Of a stretch of 19,673 nucleotides of DNA, positions 12,943 to 19,673 are shown in pieces. The position numbers were made by a program, and so were the translations under genes. The DNA lies in NCBI GenBank assembly GCA_036823295.1, contig DAISGD010000058.1:1-19673 (forward strand), written 5' to 3'. This DNA comes from UBA4742 sp002403895. Its GTDB lineage: Bacteria > Actinomycetota > Acidimicrobiia > Acidimicrobiales > Acidimicrobilacustridaceae. The notes beneath the pieces are model-generated. The model was given only the letters and a program-made list of their open reading frames with translations. It made no database searches and had not been told where the DNA came from. Every line of letters starts with the position of its first letter. Position 1 is the first letter of the stretch.

Positions 12943-13575
12943 ATGTATCTGTTCACTCGTTTGGCAACTCTGCGCGGCAACGAACGGCGCTCGATGGGCT
13001 GGGCGACCGAGATGACCGCCTATGTCAATGACCGCAGCGATCACACCGTGACGCTGTGGCGGGCCGACTTCGGTTACCCGGTCGGCACCGTGGCCTGGAG
13101 CGCCTGGGTGGCGTCGCAGGACGCGCTCAACACCGGCTTCGCCCGCCTTGTCGATGACGACGGCTACTACGCGATGGTTGATAAAGGCCAGGAGTTCATG
13201 GCCGAGCCGCCCTATGATCTGCTCCGTCAGGCAGTCCACGGTGAGCCCGGCGACACCCCGCCGCCCGCGGGCGCGGTCACCACGGTGACCACCGCCGTGG
13301 TCGGCAACGGCCAATACGTCGAGGCGACGGCATGGGGCATCGAGATGGCCGAGTTGGTGCAGGAGATCAGCGGCCTGCCCACGATGTTCCTGATCGACAG
13401 CTACGGCACGTTCGGTCGGGTCACCTGGTTGAGCGGTGCGCCGGATCTGGCCACCGCGGACGCAGCCGGCGAGGCCATCAACGCCAACAGCGACTACCTG
13501 AAGCGCTTGAGTGACGTGGGCGACCTCTTCGTCCCTGGTTCGGGGGAGCGCAGGATGGTCACTCGCATCGCCTGA
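12943..13575 (+). CDS. Protein of unknown function with two tandem similar domains
   Basis: I do not recognise this 210-residue protein. It has no signal peptide or membrane segment. Its halves look like a duplication: residues about 1-97 and 112-206 align with an offset of about 110, matching E23/E134, M24/M135, V28/V139, G44/G155, G48/G158, W52/W162, Y75/Y185, G82/G193 and F85/F196. A Pro-rich linker (EPGDTPPPAG, 101-110) joins them. The length and strand/helix rhythm of each half would suit a ferredoxin-like dimeric alpha/beta-barrel domain, but this is a guess. ATG 12943 is chosen over a longer frame from 12838, because a strong GGGGGGAG lies about 6 nt upstream and the conserved-looking region starts there. 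Confidence 0.75.
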   Translation: MYLFTRLATLRGNERRSMGWATEMTAYVNDRSDHTVTLWRADFGYPVGTVAWSAWVASQDALNTGFARLVDDDGYYAMVDKGQEFMAEPPYDLLRQAVHGEPGDTPPPAGAVTTVTTAVVGNGQYVEATAWGIEMAELVQEISGLPTMFLIDSYGTFGRVTWLSGAPDLATADAAGEAINANSDYLKRLSDVGDLFVPGSGERRMVTRIA

Positions 13576-13607
13576 GCGAGCCACCGGCAGAGCCTGTAGT
13601 TGAGGCC

Positions 13608-13649
13608 CCGCCCCGGGCGGCTGAGTCCGTCAGGGAGCGGGACCCCGCT
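13608..13649. terminator. Paired GC hairpins between convergent genes
   Basis: CCGCC/GGCGG (13608-13620) and AGCGG/CCGCT (13636-13649) lie between the unknown plus-strand gene and the end of the ABC permease on the minus strand. The second overlaps the permease stop codon. Neither has a T-run; they may act as bidirectional, U-less terminators. Confidence 0.35.
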
Positions 13650-14496
13650 ACGGCAGCAGCAACAGGTTGAGGCGACGGCTCGCCACCCGCAGTCCGATCG
13701 CGCCCATGATGGCGAGGTAGGCGGCATTGACCAGCAGACCGGGGCCGACGTCACCGAACACCAGGGCCCGCTCGAGCACGACGCCTTGGTACAGAGGCGT
13801 CACCCGGATGAGGAGCTGCAGGCCTTCGGGGTACTGGGTGATGGGGAAGAACGTCGCCGAGAACAGGAACATCGGGATGATGGCGAGGTTCACGAAGTCG
13901 AAGTCCACGAACGAGCGCATGAACGTGGTGGCCCCCAGCCCGGCGCCGGCGAAGGCGAAGCCGATCAGCACCGCCACCGGCACGCACAGCACCACCCACC
14001 ACGATTCGGTCAGGCCCATCACCACCATGGTCACGAGGAAGGCGGTGGCGTAGGCCGCGGCGCGCACCAGCGACCACAACAGCTCTCCGCCGATGACGTC
14101 GGTGGGTCGCATGGGCGTGGCCAGGGTGGCCTCGTAGATGTGGAAGTACTTGAGCTTCACGAAGAAGTTGAAGGTCGAGTCGAAGACGGGACCCATCATG
14201 GCGGAGGTGGCGAGCAGCCCGGCGGCCACGAACGACCGGTAGGGCACGACCTGGCCCGAACCTAAAGTGACGTCGCCGACAAGCGCGCCCACCCCAATGC
14301 CGATCGAGAAGAGGAAGAAGATCGGCTCGACCAACACCGAGACGAACACCAGCCACATGCCCCGCCAGGCGACGAGGTTCCGCTCGACGAGCCGCAGGGA
14401 TGGCGCCATGGACGCGCCGGGCAGGAGGCGGGTCCAGGGCGGTCGCCGGGGCGACTGCTCGGCGATTCCCGCGGGGGCGGCGTCGGTGGCCCTCAC
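13648..14496 (-). CDS. ABC-2 type transporter permease (second permease)
   Basis: This 282-residue inner-membrane permease belongs to the DrrB/NodJ ABC-2 group. About six hydrophobic segments follow an N-terminal cytoplasmic region. The first half includes RNLVAWRGMWLVFVS and the last third has the PMFLFSATFFPITQYPEGLQ motif (conserved P and Q near the final loop). The GTG at 14496 overlaps the stop of the upstream permease by 4 nt (GTGA). A later ATG at 14409 would remove 29 poorly conserved residues and is the main alternative. It probably pairs with the other permease as a heterodimer energised by the ATPase of the same operon. Substrate unknown; this group exports polyketides, drugs or lipids. 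Confidence 0.87.
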   Translation of the reverse strand: MRATDAAPAGIAEQSPRRPPWTRLLPGASMAPSLRLVERNLVAWRGMWLVFVSVLVEPIFFLFSIGIGVGALVGDVTLGSGQVVPYRSFVAAGLLATSAMMGPVFDSTFNFFVKLKYFHIYEATLATPMRPTDVIGGELLWSLVRAAAYATAFLVTMVVMGLTESWWVVLCVPVAVLIGFAFAGAGLGATTFMRSFVDFDFVNLAIIPMFLFSATFFPITQYPEGLQLLIRVTPLYQGVVLERALVFGDVGPGLLVNAAYLAIMGAIGLRVASRRLNLLLLP

Positions 14497-15272
14497 GTCG
14501 TGAGCCTCCGGGTGAAGGCCCTGCGGCCCCAGACGAAGCCGAACGCCAGGTACCCGCACAGCACGGCGACGTGGGCGACCACTCCGGCCCATCCGCCCGC
14601 GCCCAGCGTGCCGGTCGTGGCGTCGCGGCACAGTTCGACCCCATGCCACAGCGGCGATACCCAGGCCAGGGGGCGCAGCAGGGCGGGCAGTTGGCTGAGG
14701 GGGAAGAACGTCGCCGAGAACAAGAACATGGGCAGGGTGAGGAATCGAAGCACGAGCGGGAAGCGATGGTCGGTCTCCTGGGTGGCGGAGAACGCGGTGA
14801 GCGGGGCGGCTAGCGCCAGCGCGCCTAGCACCGCGGCGGGGATGGCCAGCACCGCCAGGGGCGAGAGGATGGCACCGACGGCGGTGGCCACGATGAGGAA
14901 GGCGGTGGCCGTGAGCGTGAGGCGGATACCGATCCACACCACGGTGCCGGTGAACACGTCGGCGGGTTGCATGGGTGAGGCCGCCATGCCGTGGTAGAAG
15001 CCCATCCACTTGAAGCCCGCCAGCACCGGCCACAGGGCTTCGCCGGTGCTGCTCTGCAGCACCGTCGCCGCCATCAGCCCGGGAGCGACGAACTCGAGGT
15101 AGGTGAGGCCGTCGATGCGCGTGCCGGCGGCATCGACGAGGGTCCCCAGGCCGATTCCCATGGCCAGCAGGTAGAGCGTCGGGCTGATGAACTGGCTGAA
15201 CACCACCCCACGCCACAAGCGCCGGTAGATCAGCACCTCACGCTCGACGTAATGCAGGACGGGGCTCGTCAT
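14493..15272 (-). CDS. ABC-2 type transporter permease (first permease)
   Basis: This is a 259-residue membrane protein with about six transmembrane segments, in the same DrrB/NodJ group as the next gene. The N-terminal helix region YVEREVLIYRRLWRGVVFSQ precedes the first segment. The shared PMFLFSATFFPLSQLP motif lies near residues 184-199. The start ATG at 15272 is 9 nt after the ATPase stop, and the end overlaps the second permease. The two permeases are clearly related but strongly diverged, including a different second half, which suggests an obligate pair rather than a recent copy. Confidence 0.88.
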   Translation of the reverse strand: MTSPVLHYVEREVLIYRRLWRGVVFSQFISPTLYLLAMGIGLGTLVDAAGTRIDGLTYLEFVAPGLMAATVLQSSTGEALWPVLAGFKWMGFYHGMAASPMQPADVFTGTVVWIGIRLTLTATAFLIVATAVGAILSPLAVLAIPAAVLGALALAAPLTAFSATQETDHRFPLVLRFLTLPMFLFSATFFPLSQLPALLRPLAWVSPLWHGVELCRDATTGTLGAGGWAGVVAHVAVLCGYLAFGFVWGRRAFTRRLTT

Positions 15273-15281
15273 CGCCGGCTC

Positions 15282-16220
15282 TCAGTCCTCGACCAGGGTG
15301 CGCCCGGTCAGCATCAAGAAGACATCTTCGAGGGTGCTGCGACGCACCAGCACCGACAGGGGACGCAACCCATCGTCGAGCAGGCCGGCCACCAGCGGGT
15401 CGCCGTCGTCGGTATAGACGAGCACGCGGTCGGCGAGGTTCTCGGTGCGGGTGCCCGACCTACGGATCGCGTCGAGAACGGGAGCATCGAGGTCGTCATG
15501 GTCGAGACGGAGCTCGACGACCTCTCGGGTGACGTGACGGCCGATGAGCTCTGCCGGTGATCCCTCATCGACGATGCGGCCGGCGTCCATGATCACCAGG
15601 CGGTCACACAACCGCTCGGCCTCATCCATGTAGTGGGTGGTGAGCACCTGGGTGACGCCTTCCTGCTTGAGCCGGTAGAGCCGTTCCCACACGAGGTGGC
15701 GGGCCTGCGGGTCGAGCCCACTGGTGGGCTCGTCCAGCAGCAGGAGGTCCGGTTCGTTGATCAGCGCCCGGGCGATGGTGAGCCGGCGCTTCATGCCCCC
15801 TGACAGAGGGTCGACCTTGCTGGTGGCGCGGTCGCCGAGCTGCACGAAGTCGAGGAGCTGCGCGGCCCGCTCGCGTAGCACCGTCTTGGCGATGCCGAAG
15901 TAGCGGCCGTAGATGACGAGGTTGTCGACGACGCTCAGCTCCGTGTCGAGGGTGTCCTCTTGGGGAACGACGCCGAGACGAGCCCGGATCGAGGGGCCGT
16001 CGGCGACGGGGTCGGCGCCCAATACTCGCAATGTGCCGCCGCTGATCGGCGACACGCAGGCGATCATTCGCATGGTCGAACTCTTGCCCGCACCGTTGGG
16101 ACCCAGGAATCCGAAGACCTCGCCCTGCCTGACCTGGAAGTCGATGCCGTCGACGGCCACGAAGTCGTCGAAGCGCTTGGCCAGCGAGCGCGCTTCGACA
16201 AGGAAGGTAGGGGACGCCAC
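15282..16220 (-). CDS. ABC transporter ATPase (DrrA/NodI family)
   Basis: This is a 312-residue ATPase of a multidrug-type exporter. It shows Walker A GPNGAGKS (40-47), the Q-loop in VVPQED (84-89), signature LSGGM (139-143), Walker B LLLLDEP (159-165) with the catalytic E164, and the switch histidine in TTHYMDEAERL. A C-terminal extension after about residue 225 ends in the LEDVFLMLTGRTL motif typical of the DrrA/NodI group. The GTG at 16220 has no Shine-Dalgarno sequence, but a TAGCGT box sits 6 nt upstream. It is the first gene of an ATPase-permease-permease operon. Confidence 0.95.
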   Translation of the reverse strand: MASPTFLVEARSLAKRFDDFVAVDGIDFQVRQGEVFGFLGPNGAGKSSTMRMIACVSPISGGTLRVLGADPVADGPSIRARLGVVPQEDTLDTELSVVDNLVIYGRYFGIAKTVLRERAAQLLDFVQLGDRATSKVDPLSGGMKRRLTIARALINEPDLLLLDEPTSGLDPQARHLVWERLYRLKQEGVTQVLTTHYMDEAERLCDRLVIMDAGRIVDEGSPAELIGRHVTREVVELRLDHDDLDAPVLDAIRRSGTRTENLADRVLVYTDDGDPLVAGLLDDGLRPLSVLVRRSTLEDVFLMLTGRTLVED

Positions 16221-16226
16221 GACCGC

Positions 16227-16232
16227 ACGCTA
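16227..16232 (-). promoter_or_regulatory. Candidate -10 box (leaderless) of the ABC operon
   Basis: The minus strand reads TAGCGT, 6 nt before GTG 16220. No -35 is obvious and there is no ribosome binding site, consistent with a leaderless transcript. Confidence 0.4.
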
Positions 16233-16344
16233 CCCAGCCGGCGGTGTCGGCACGGAGAGCTTTTCCGGCCCCAGACCCAAGCTCGCACCGTGGGCGATCT
16301 CGCGGCAACCGCACCTCGCGCTGGTGACGCTAGCCTCTGGCCCA

Positions 16345-16368
16345 CGGTTCGCGACCAGGACCGAACCG
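16345..16368. promoter_or_regulatory. Inverted repeat upstream of clpP
   Basis: CGGTTCG and CGAACCG flank 10 bp, a perfect 7+7 inverted repeat about 36 bp before the clpP ATG. ClgR, the usual actinobacterial clp activator, binds GTTCGC-type half sites, but with closer spacing than here, so I do not assign this to ClgR. A TAGCCT at 16331-16336 could be the clpP -10, which would put the repeat just downstream of the transcription start. Confidence 0.4.
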
Positions 16369-16404
16369 CCGCCCGACCAAACCGAGCTTTCCCCTAGGAG
16401 CGCA

Positions 16405-17004
16405 ATGGACCTCCCCTCGATGCCGCCGTTCACGGCCCAGACCACGGCACTCGATCCCGCCCAGAACATGTTCCAGCTCCTGCTCAAGGAGCGCATCGTG
16501 TTCCTGGGATCGGACGTGACCGACGAGGTGGCCAACTACCTGACCGCCCAGATGCTCTACCTCGAGGGCGAAGACCCGAACAAGGACATCTGGCTCTACA
16601 TCAACTCCCCCGGTGGCTCGGTCACCGCCGGCATGGCCATCTACGACACCATGCAGTTCATCGCGCCCGACGTGGCCACCATCTGCATGGGTCTGGCCGC
16701 CTCCATGGGACAGTTCCTGCTGTGTGCCGGCGCACCGGGCAAGCGTTACTCGCTGCCCCACGCCCGGATCATGATGCACCAACCCTCAGGTGGCCTGCAG
16801 GGCCAGGCCTCGGACATCGCCATCCAGGCCGAGCAGATGATCTACACCAAGCGCCTCATGGCCGAGAAGATCGCCGAGCACACCGGTCAGCCGGTCGAGC
16901 AGATCGAAGCCGACTCCGAGCGCGATCGCTGGTTCACCGCGCCGCAGGCCAAGGAGTACGGCATCATCGACCAGGTCCGCACCCGCCGAGATGAGTTCCT
17001 CTAG
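16405..17004 (+). CDS. clpP: ATP-dependent Clp protease proteolytic subunit
   Basis: ClpP forms the tetradecameric proteolytic chamber that degrades proteins unfolded by ClpX or ClpC, including tmRNA-tagged ones. The 199-residue product has the catalytic triad S100 (GLAASMGQ), H125 (MMHQP) and D174 (ERDRWF), each offset by three from E. coli ClpP. NSPGGSVTAGMAIYDTM (67-83) forms part of the oxyanion region. ATG 16405 is preceded by AGGAG four bases upstream; a longer frame reaching to 15913 would overlap the ABC ATPase and is not real. No second clpP, clpX or tig is adjacent, unlike the usual actinobacterial clpP1-clpP2 pair. Confidence 0.97.
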   Translation: MDLPSMPPFTAQTTALDPAQNMFQLLLKERIVFLGSDVTDEVANYLTAQMLYLEGEDPNKDIWLYINSPGGSVTAGMAIYDTMQFIAPDVATICMGLAASMGQFLLCAGAPGKRYSLPHARIMMHQPSGGLQGQASDIAIQAEQMIYTKRLMAEKIAEHTGQPVEQIEADSERDRWFTAPQAKEYGIIDQVRTRRDEFL

Positions 17005-17055
17005 GGGGACTTCTCGTCGATTGATCTGGGCTCGATCTGGTCGATCGAGGCGAGT

Positions 17056-17559
17056 TCAGCCCGTCGTCACCGTGGTGGCGCCCGGGTCGAGATGACAGGC
17101 ATCGCGCGAGTAGGCGTCGACGGCGCGCCCAGCAGCCACCACAGCCTCGAAGCGATCATCCAGACGGCGCACGGCGTCGGCTAGGGCAGCACGGGTCTCG
17201 GCTTCACTCCCCCCGCTGGTGTCGAGGGTGGAGGCCAGCTCGTCGGCATAGTCCACCAAGACCTGCGTCTGGGCTTGGATCTCGACCGGTGCCACCTCGG
17301 CCGCGCCGCGGAATTGATTTACTGCGCCGCGGATCTCCTGGGCATCCCCGGTGGCCAGCGCGCCACTGAGGGTCTGGGCATCTCCGATCCGGCGGCAGTA
17401 CGCCCCGACCGAGCGAGTCGGATGCCGGTTGGCCAGCAGGGTCCATGCCGCGGCCGCCACCAGGACCACCGCCACCACACCGGCCGCCACTCGGATCAGA
17501 AGCCGCTGGGGATGCTTGTCGTGGTCCGGATCCTCCCTCGGTTCGACCCGGTCGGTCAC
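17056..17559 (-). CDS. Single-pass membrane protein of unknown function
   Basis: This protein of about 167 residues has a charged cytoplasmic N-terminus (about 1-20), one transmembrane segment (near 21-43, AAGVVAVVLVAAAAWTLL), and a mostly helical outer domain. That domain has two cysteines, one near residue 55 (VGAYCRRIGD) and one near 154 (RDACHLD), which could form a disulfide. I recognise no family. The GTG start at 17559 overlaps the rpe stop by 4 nt (GTGA), so it is translated with rpe, although a functional link is not obvious. Confidence 0.75.
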   Translation of the reverse strand: MTDRVEPREDPDHDKHPQRLLIRVAAGVVAVVLVAAAAWTLLANRHPTRSVGAYCRRIGDAQTLSGALATGDAQEIRGAVNQFRGAAEVAPVEIQAQTQVLVDYADELASTLDTSGGSEAETRAALADAVRRLDDRFEAVVAAGRAVDAYSRDACHLDPGATTVTTG

Positions 17560-18278
17560 GAGGTCGAGCGGGCGGCCTCGGCCCGTTCGCGCAGGTCGGT
17601 CACGGCGTGGCCGAGACCATCTGGGTCCCGGAACAGGGCGGAGCCGGCCACCAGCACGTTGGCCCCCGCCCGCGCCGCTCCGGCCACCGTCTGGGGGCCG
17701 ATCCCACCGTCGACCTCGAGGTCCACGTCCAAGCCGCGGTCGCTGATCATGCGCCGGATCTCGGCCATCTTGGGTTCCATGCTGGCGATGTAGGACTGCC
17801 CCCCGAATCCGGGATTGACGGTCATGACCAGCACCATGTCGACCAGGTCGAGCACGTGGGCGACATGGGCAGCCGGCGTTGCGGGGTTGAGCGCCACCGC
17901 GGCGCGGGCGCCGAGCTCGGCGATACCACCTAGCACGCGGTGGAGGTGGAGGCAGGCCTCGGCGTGGACGATGAGTCGTTCACACCCCGCCTCGACGTAG
18001 AGGTGCGCCAGCCGGTCGGGTTCTTCGACCATGAGGTGGGCCTCGAAGGGCACGGTCACGTGCGGTCGGAGCGAGGCGATGACGTCAGGCCCGAACGTGA
18101 GATTCGGTACGAACCGCCCGTCCATGACGTCGAACTGGATCCGATCCACGCCCGCCTTCTCGAGCGCGACGCACTCCTCGCCCAGCTTGGAGAGGTCACA
18201 GGCCAGGACCGACGGCGCGATCTCGATGGGTCGGTCGGAGGGGGCGATTGACGGGGTCGGGCTGGCCGTGGTGGGCAT
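17556..18278 (-). CDS. rpe: Ribulose-phosphate 3-epimerase
   Basis: Rpe interconverts ribulose 5-phosphate and xylulose 5-phosphate in the pentose phosphate pathway, using a TIM barrel with one metal ion. The 240-residue product shows IAPSVLACDLSKLGEE (near 19-34), the FDVMDGRFVPNLTFGP motif (near 49-64) with a metal- and acid-base aspartate, EAHLMVEEP (near 77-85), VMTVNPGFGGQ (near 145-155) and LEVDGGIG with the second catalytic aspartate (near 177-184). ATG 18278 is chosen because TGAGGA lies 5 nt upstream. A longer open frame to 18614 runs into the divergent methyltransferase gene and is rejected. Confidence 0.96.
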   Translation of the reverse strand: MPTTASPTPSIAPSDRPIEIAPSVLACDLSKLGEECVALEKAGVDRIQFDVMDGRFVPNLTFGPDVIASLRPHVTVPFEAHLMVEEPDRLAHLYVEAGCERLIVHAEACLHLHRVLGGIAELGARAAVALNPATPAAHVAHVLDLVDMVLVMTVNPGFGGQSYIASMEPKMAEIRRMISDRGLDVDLEVDGGIGPQTVAGAARAGANVLVAGSALFRDPDGLGHAVTDLRERAEAARSTS

Positions 18279-18337
18279 GACGTCCTCAGGAAGGCTCGAT
18301 CGAGCGGGCAGGGTGAAGCGAAACGACCATACCCGCC

Positions 18338-18343
18338 TACGCT
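18338..18343 (+). promoter_or_regulatory. Candidate -10 box (leaderless) of the RNA methyltransferase gene
   Basis: TACGCT lies 8 nt before ATG 18352, without a Shine-Dalgarno sequence. Transcription would begin at or next to the start codon. Confidence 0.4.
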
Positions 18344-18351
18344 CAGGCCCG

Positions 18352-19614
18352 ATGACGACCCCTGAGCCCACCTCGACCACCGAAGGCCCCGGCCAGGCTG
18401 TCGGCTCCGTCGTCGACCTCGTGCCGACTCTGTTGGTTGCCGGGGGGGAGGCCTTGGCCCGCGGCGAGGATGGGCGGGTGGTCTTCATTCGGGGCGCCCT
18501 GCCCGGCGAATCGGTGCGGGCCCAGATCACCGACGAGCGCAAGGGCTGGGTCCGAGCCGAGGTCGTCGACATTCTCGAGGCCTCGCCCGACCGCATCGAG
18601 CCGCCGTGCCCCATGGTGGCCCAGGGCTGCGGGGGTTGCGATCTGCAACACGCCCGCCCGTCGGCCCAGCCCGGCTTGAAGGCGGCGGTGGTCGTCGACG
18701 CCCTGCGCCGCCTCGGGGGGCTGGAGGCTCCGCCGGTCCGAGTGGGGATCGAGGCGGCGGCCGAGGGCTTCCGTACCGCCGTGCGCGCCGCGGTCGTCGA
18801 GGGCCGGGCCGGCTACCGCCGGCATCATCGCCACGAGGTGGTGGTGCCCGAGTCGTGCCTGGTCGCTCACCCGCTGCTGGAGGAGCTGCTCCTGGAGGGC
18901 GATTTCGCCGAGGCCACCGAGGTCACCCTGCGGGTGGCGCCGGGGACGGGGGAGCGGCTGGCCGTCGTCGACCCGAGCGCCGACGGTGTGGTCGTGCCCC
19001 GCGATGTCCTGGTGGTGGGCACCCGGGCTCTCAAGGAAGGTCGGCGGGCCTGGATTCACGACGAGGTGGCCGGCCGCCGCTGGCGAATTTCGGCCCGGTC
19101 GTTCTTCCAGACCCGCGCCGATGGGGCCGCCGCCTTGGTGGACGCGGTCGCTCGCGCCCTGGGTGACGACCTGGCCGGCGCCCGGTTGGTGGACGCTTAT
19201 GCCGGGGTTGGGCTTTTCGCCGGTTCGTTGTTGGCCGGCGACCTCCCCCCCGGGGTAGGGCGGCCGGTGTCCGCGGTGGCGGTCGAGCGCTCGAGCTCAT
19301 CGGTGGCCGATGCCCGCCACAACCTGGAGGACCTGCCGGTGCGTGTCATCAAGTCCGACGTCGACGCGTGGCGCTCGTCAGCCGCGGATGTGGTCGTGGC
19401 TGACCCGTCGCGGGCCGGTCTGGGGCGCCGAGCCGTCGAGGTGCTGGCCTCGACCGACGCCCACGTCGTCGTCCTGGTGAGCTGTGATGCGGCCTCGCTG
19501 GGTCGCGATGCCGCCCTGTTGGCGGGCCATGGCTACCGGTTGGAGGACGCCGAACTGGTGGATCTGTTCCCCCAGAGCCACCACGTCGAGGTCGTCTCGC
19601 GGTTCGCGCGATGA
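18352..19614 (+). CDS. TrmA/RumA-family RNA (uracil-5-)-methyltransferase
   Basis: This is a 420-residue SAM-dependent enzyme that methylates uridine at C5 in rRNA or tRNA. A TRAM-like N-terminal RNA-binding domain spans about 20-75. Four cysteines expected for a 4Fe-4S cluster are present: C86, C93 and C96 in CPMVAQGCGGC, and C169 in PESC. The methyltransferase domain shows FFQTRADGA (251-259), DAYAGVGLFAG (281-291), DPSRAGLG (351-358), the nucleophile C378 in VSCDAASLGRD, and the general base E413 in DLFPQSHHVEVV. This is the RlmD/RlmCD-like arrangement, but rRNA or tRNA as target cannot be decided. ATG 18352 starts right after the candidate promoter. Confidence 0.93.
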   Translation: MTTPEPTSTTEGPGQAVGSVVDLVPTLLVAGGEALARGEDGRVVFIRGALPGESVRAQITDERKGWVRAEVVDILEASPDRIEPPCPMVAQGCGGCDLQHARPSAQPGLKAAVVVDALRRLGGLEAPPVRVGIEAAAEGFRTAVRAAVVEGRAGYRRHHRHEVVVPESCLVAHPLLEELLLEGDFAEATEVTLRVAPGTGERLAVVDPSADGVVVPRDVLVVGTRALKEGRRAWIHDEVAGRRWRISARSFFQTRADGAAALVDAVARALGDDLAGARLVDAYAGVGLFAGSLLAGDLPPGVGRPVSAVAVERSSSSVADARHNLEDLPVRVIKSDVDAWRSSAADVVVADPSRAGLGRRAVEVLASTDAHVVVLVSCDAASLGRDAALLAGHGYRLEDAELVDLFPQSHHVEVVSRFAR

Positions 19615-19673
19615 GCGAGGCCACGAGCCCGCCTGCTGGGATTCTCGGCCCTGGGGCCATCCAAGGTGGGCCT
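19611..19673 (+). CDS. Start of a further ORF, cut by window end
   Basis: An ATG overlaps the stop of the methyltransferase gene (ATGA), followed by an open frame of 21 codons (MSEATSPPAGILG...) to the window edge. The 4-nt overlap suggests a coupled gene, as at three other junctions here. Nothing can be said about its product, and the short length leaves chance as an alternative. Confidence 0.45.
   Translation, partial: MSEATSPPAGILGPGAIQGGP

Noticed and set aside
13648..15216. A 522-codon minus-strand open frame covering both permeases
   Set aside because: Its first half is an out-of-frame shadow of the first permease (Arg/Pro/His-rich, no hydrophobic segments). Only the part from GTG 14496 encodes a membrane protein.
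16345..16368. ClgR operator
   Set aside because: Half-sites are similar, but the 10-bp spacing between them is wider than in described ClgR sites, so I list it only as an inverted repeat.
15913..16404. N-terminal extension of clpP by 164 codons
   Set aside because: It overlaps the divergent ATPase gene. ClpP homology and the AGGAG site begin at ATG 16405, and the triad offsets match a normal-length ClpP.
18031..18351. Longer start for the RNA methyltransferase, and the matching long start of rpe (to 18614)
   Set aside because: Each would run into the other gene. Family similarity begins only at 18352 and 18278, where a promoter box or ribosome binding site is also present.

Overview
High-GC DNA whose genes are mostly headed by ATG or GTG. 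Candidate promoters have actinobacterial-type -10 boxes (TANNNT), and one gene block matches the Mycobacterium tuberculosis Rv1334-Rv1341 region. The source is most likely an actinomycete in the broad sense, perhaps a deep-branching class such as Acidimicrobiia; that placement is inference. An exact run of 100 Ns flanked by identical 55-bp ends shows this is a draft scaffold, possibly a metagenome bin.

Layout. 1-955 (minus): tmRNA and its partner smpB, the trans-translation rescue pair. 1057-2717 (plus): an F420-type luciferase-like oxidoreductase and a nitroreductase. 2729-7178 (plus): a conserved housekeeping block of JAMM peptidase (mec), cysM, murI, an Rv1339-type metallo-beta-lactamase-fold phosphodiesterase, rph and rdgB. 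It follows the mycobacterial order, but the sulfur-carrier gene cysO and the rhomboid gene are missing. 7263-9347 (minus): an AbiEi-like/DUF559 protein with no toxin partner, and a D-threonine-aldolase-like PLP enzyme. 9628-9712: tRNA-Leu(UAG), then the scaffold gap. 9933-11903: an NmrA-like oxidoreductase and a SnoaL-like protein, divergent from a TetR regulator with a clear palindromic operator. 12013-12798: a probable yybP-ykoY-type manganese riboswitch with a hairpin that can mask the ribosome binding site, ahead of a short cation transporter. 12943-13575: an unrecognised protein made of two similar halves. 13648-16220 (minus): an ABC exporter with one ATPase and two related permeases. 16405-17004: clpP. 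17056-18278 (minus): rpe and a small membrane protein. 18352-19614: a TrmA/RumA-family RNA m5U methyltransferase, followed by the first codons of a further ORF.

How it works together. Most genes are housekeeping: ribosome rescue, cysteine synthesis, peptidoglycan precursor supply, RNA processing, nucleotide sanitation, proteolysis and the pentose phosphate pathway. The most notable regulatory elements are the riboswitch/transporter unit and the TetR divergon. A further pattern runs through the window: seven genes without a Shine-Dalgarno sequence have a TANNNT box 6-10 nt before the start codon, as expected for leaderless or nearly leaderless mRNAs, while the other independently started genes carry a Shine-Dalgarno sequence. 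No CRISPR array, insertion sequence or prophage was seen.
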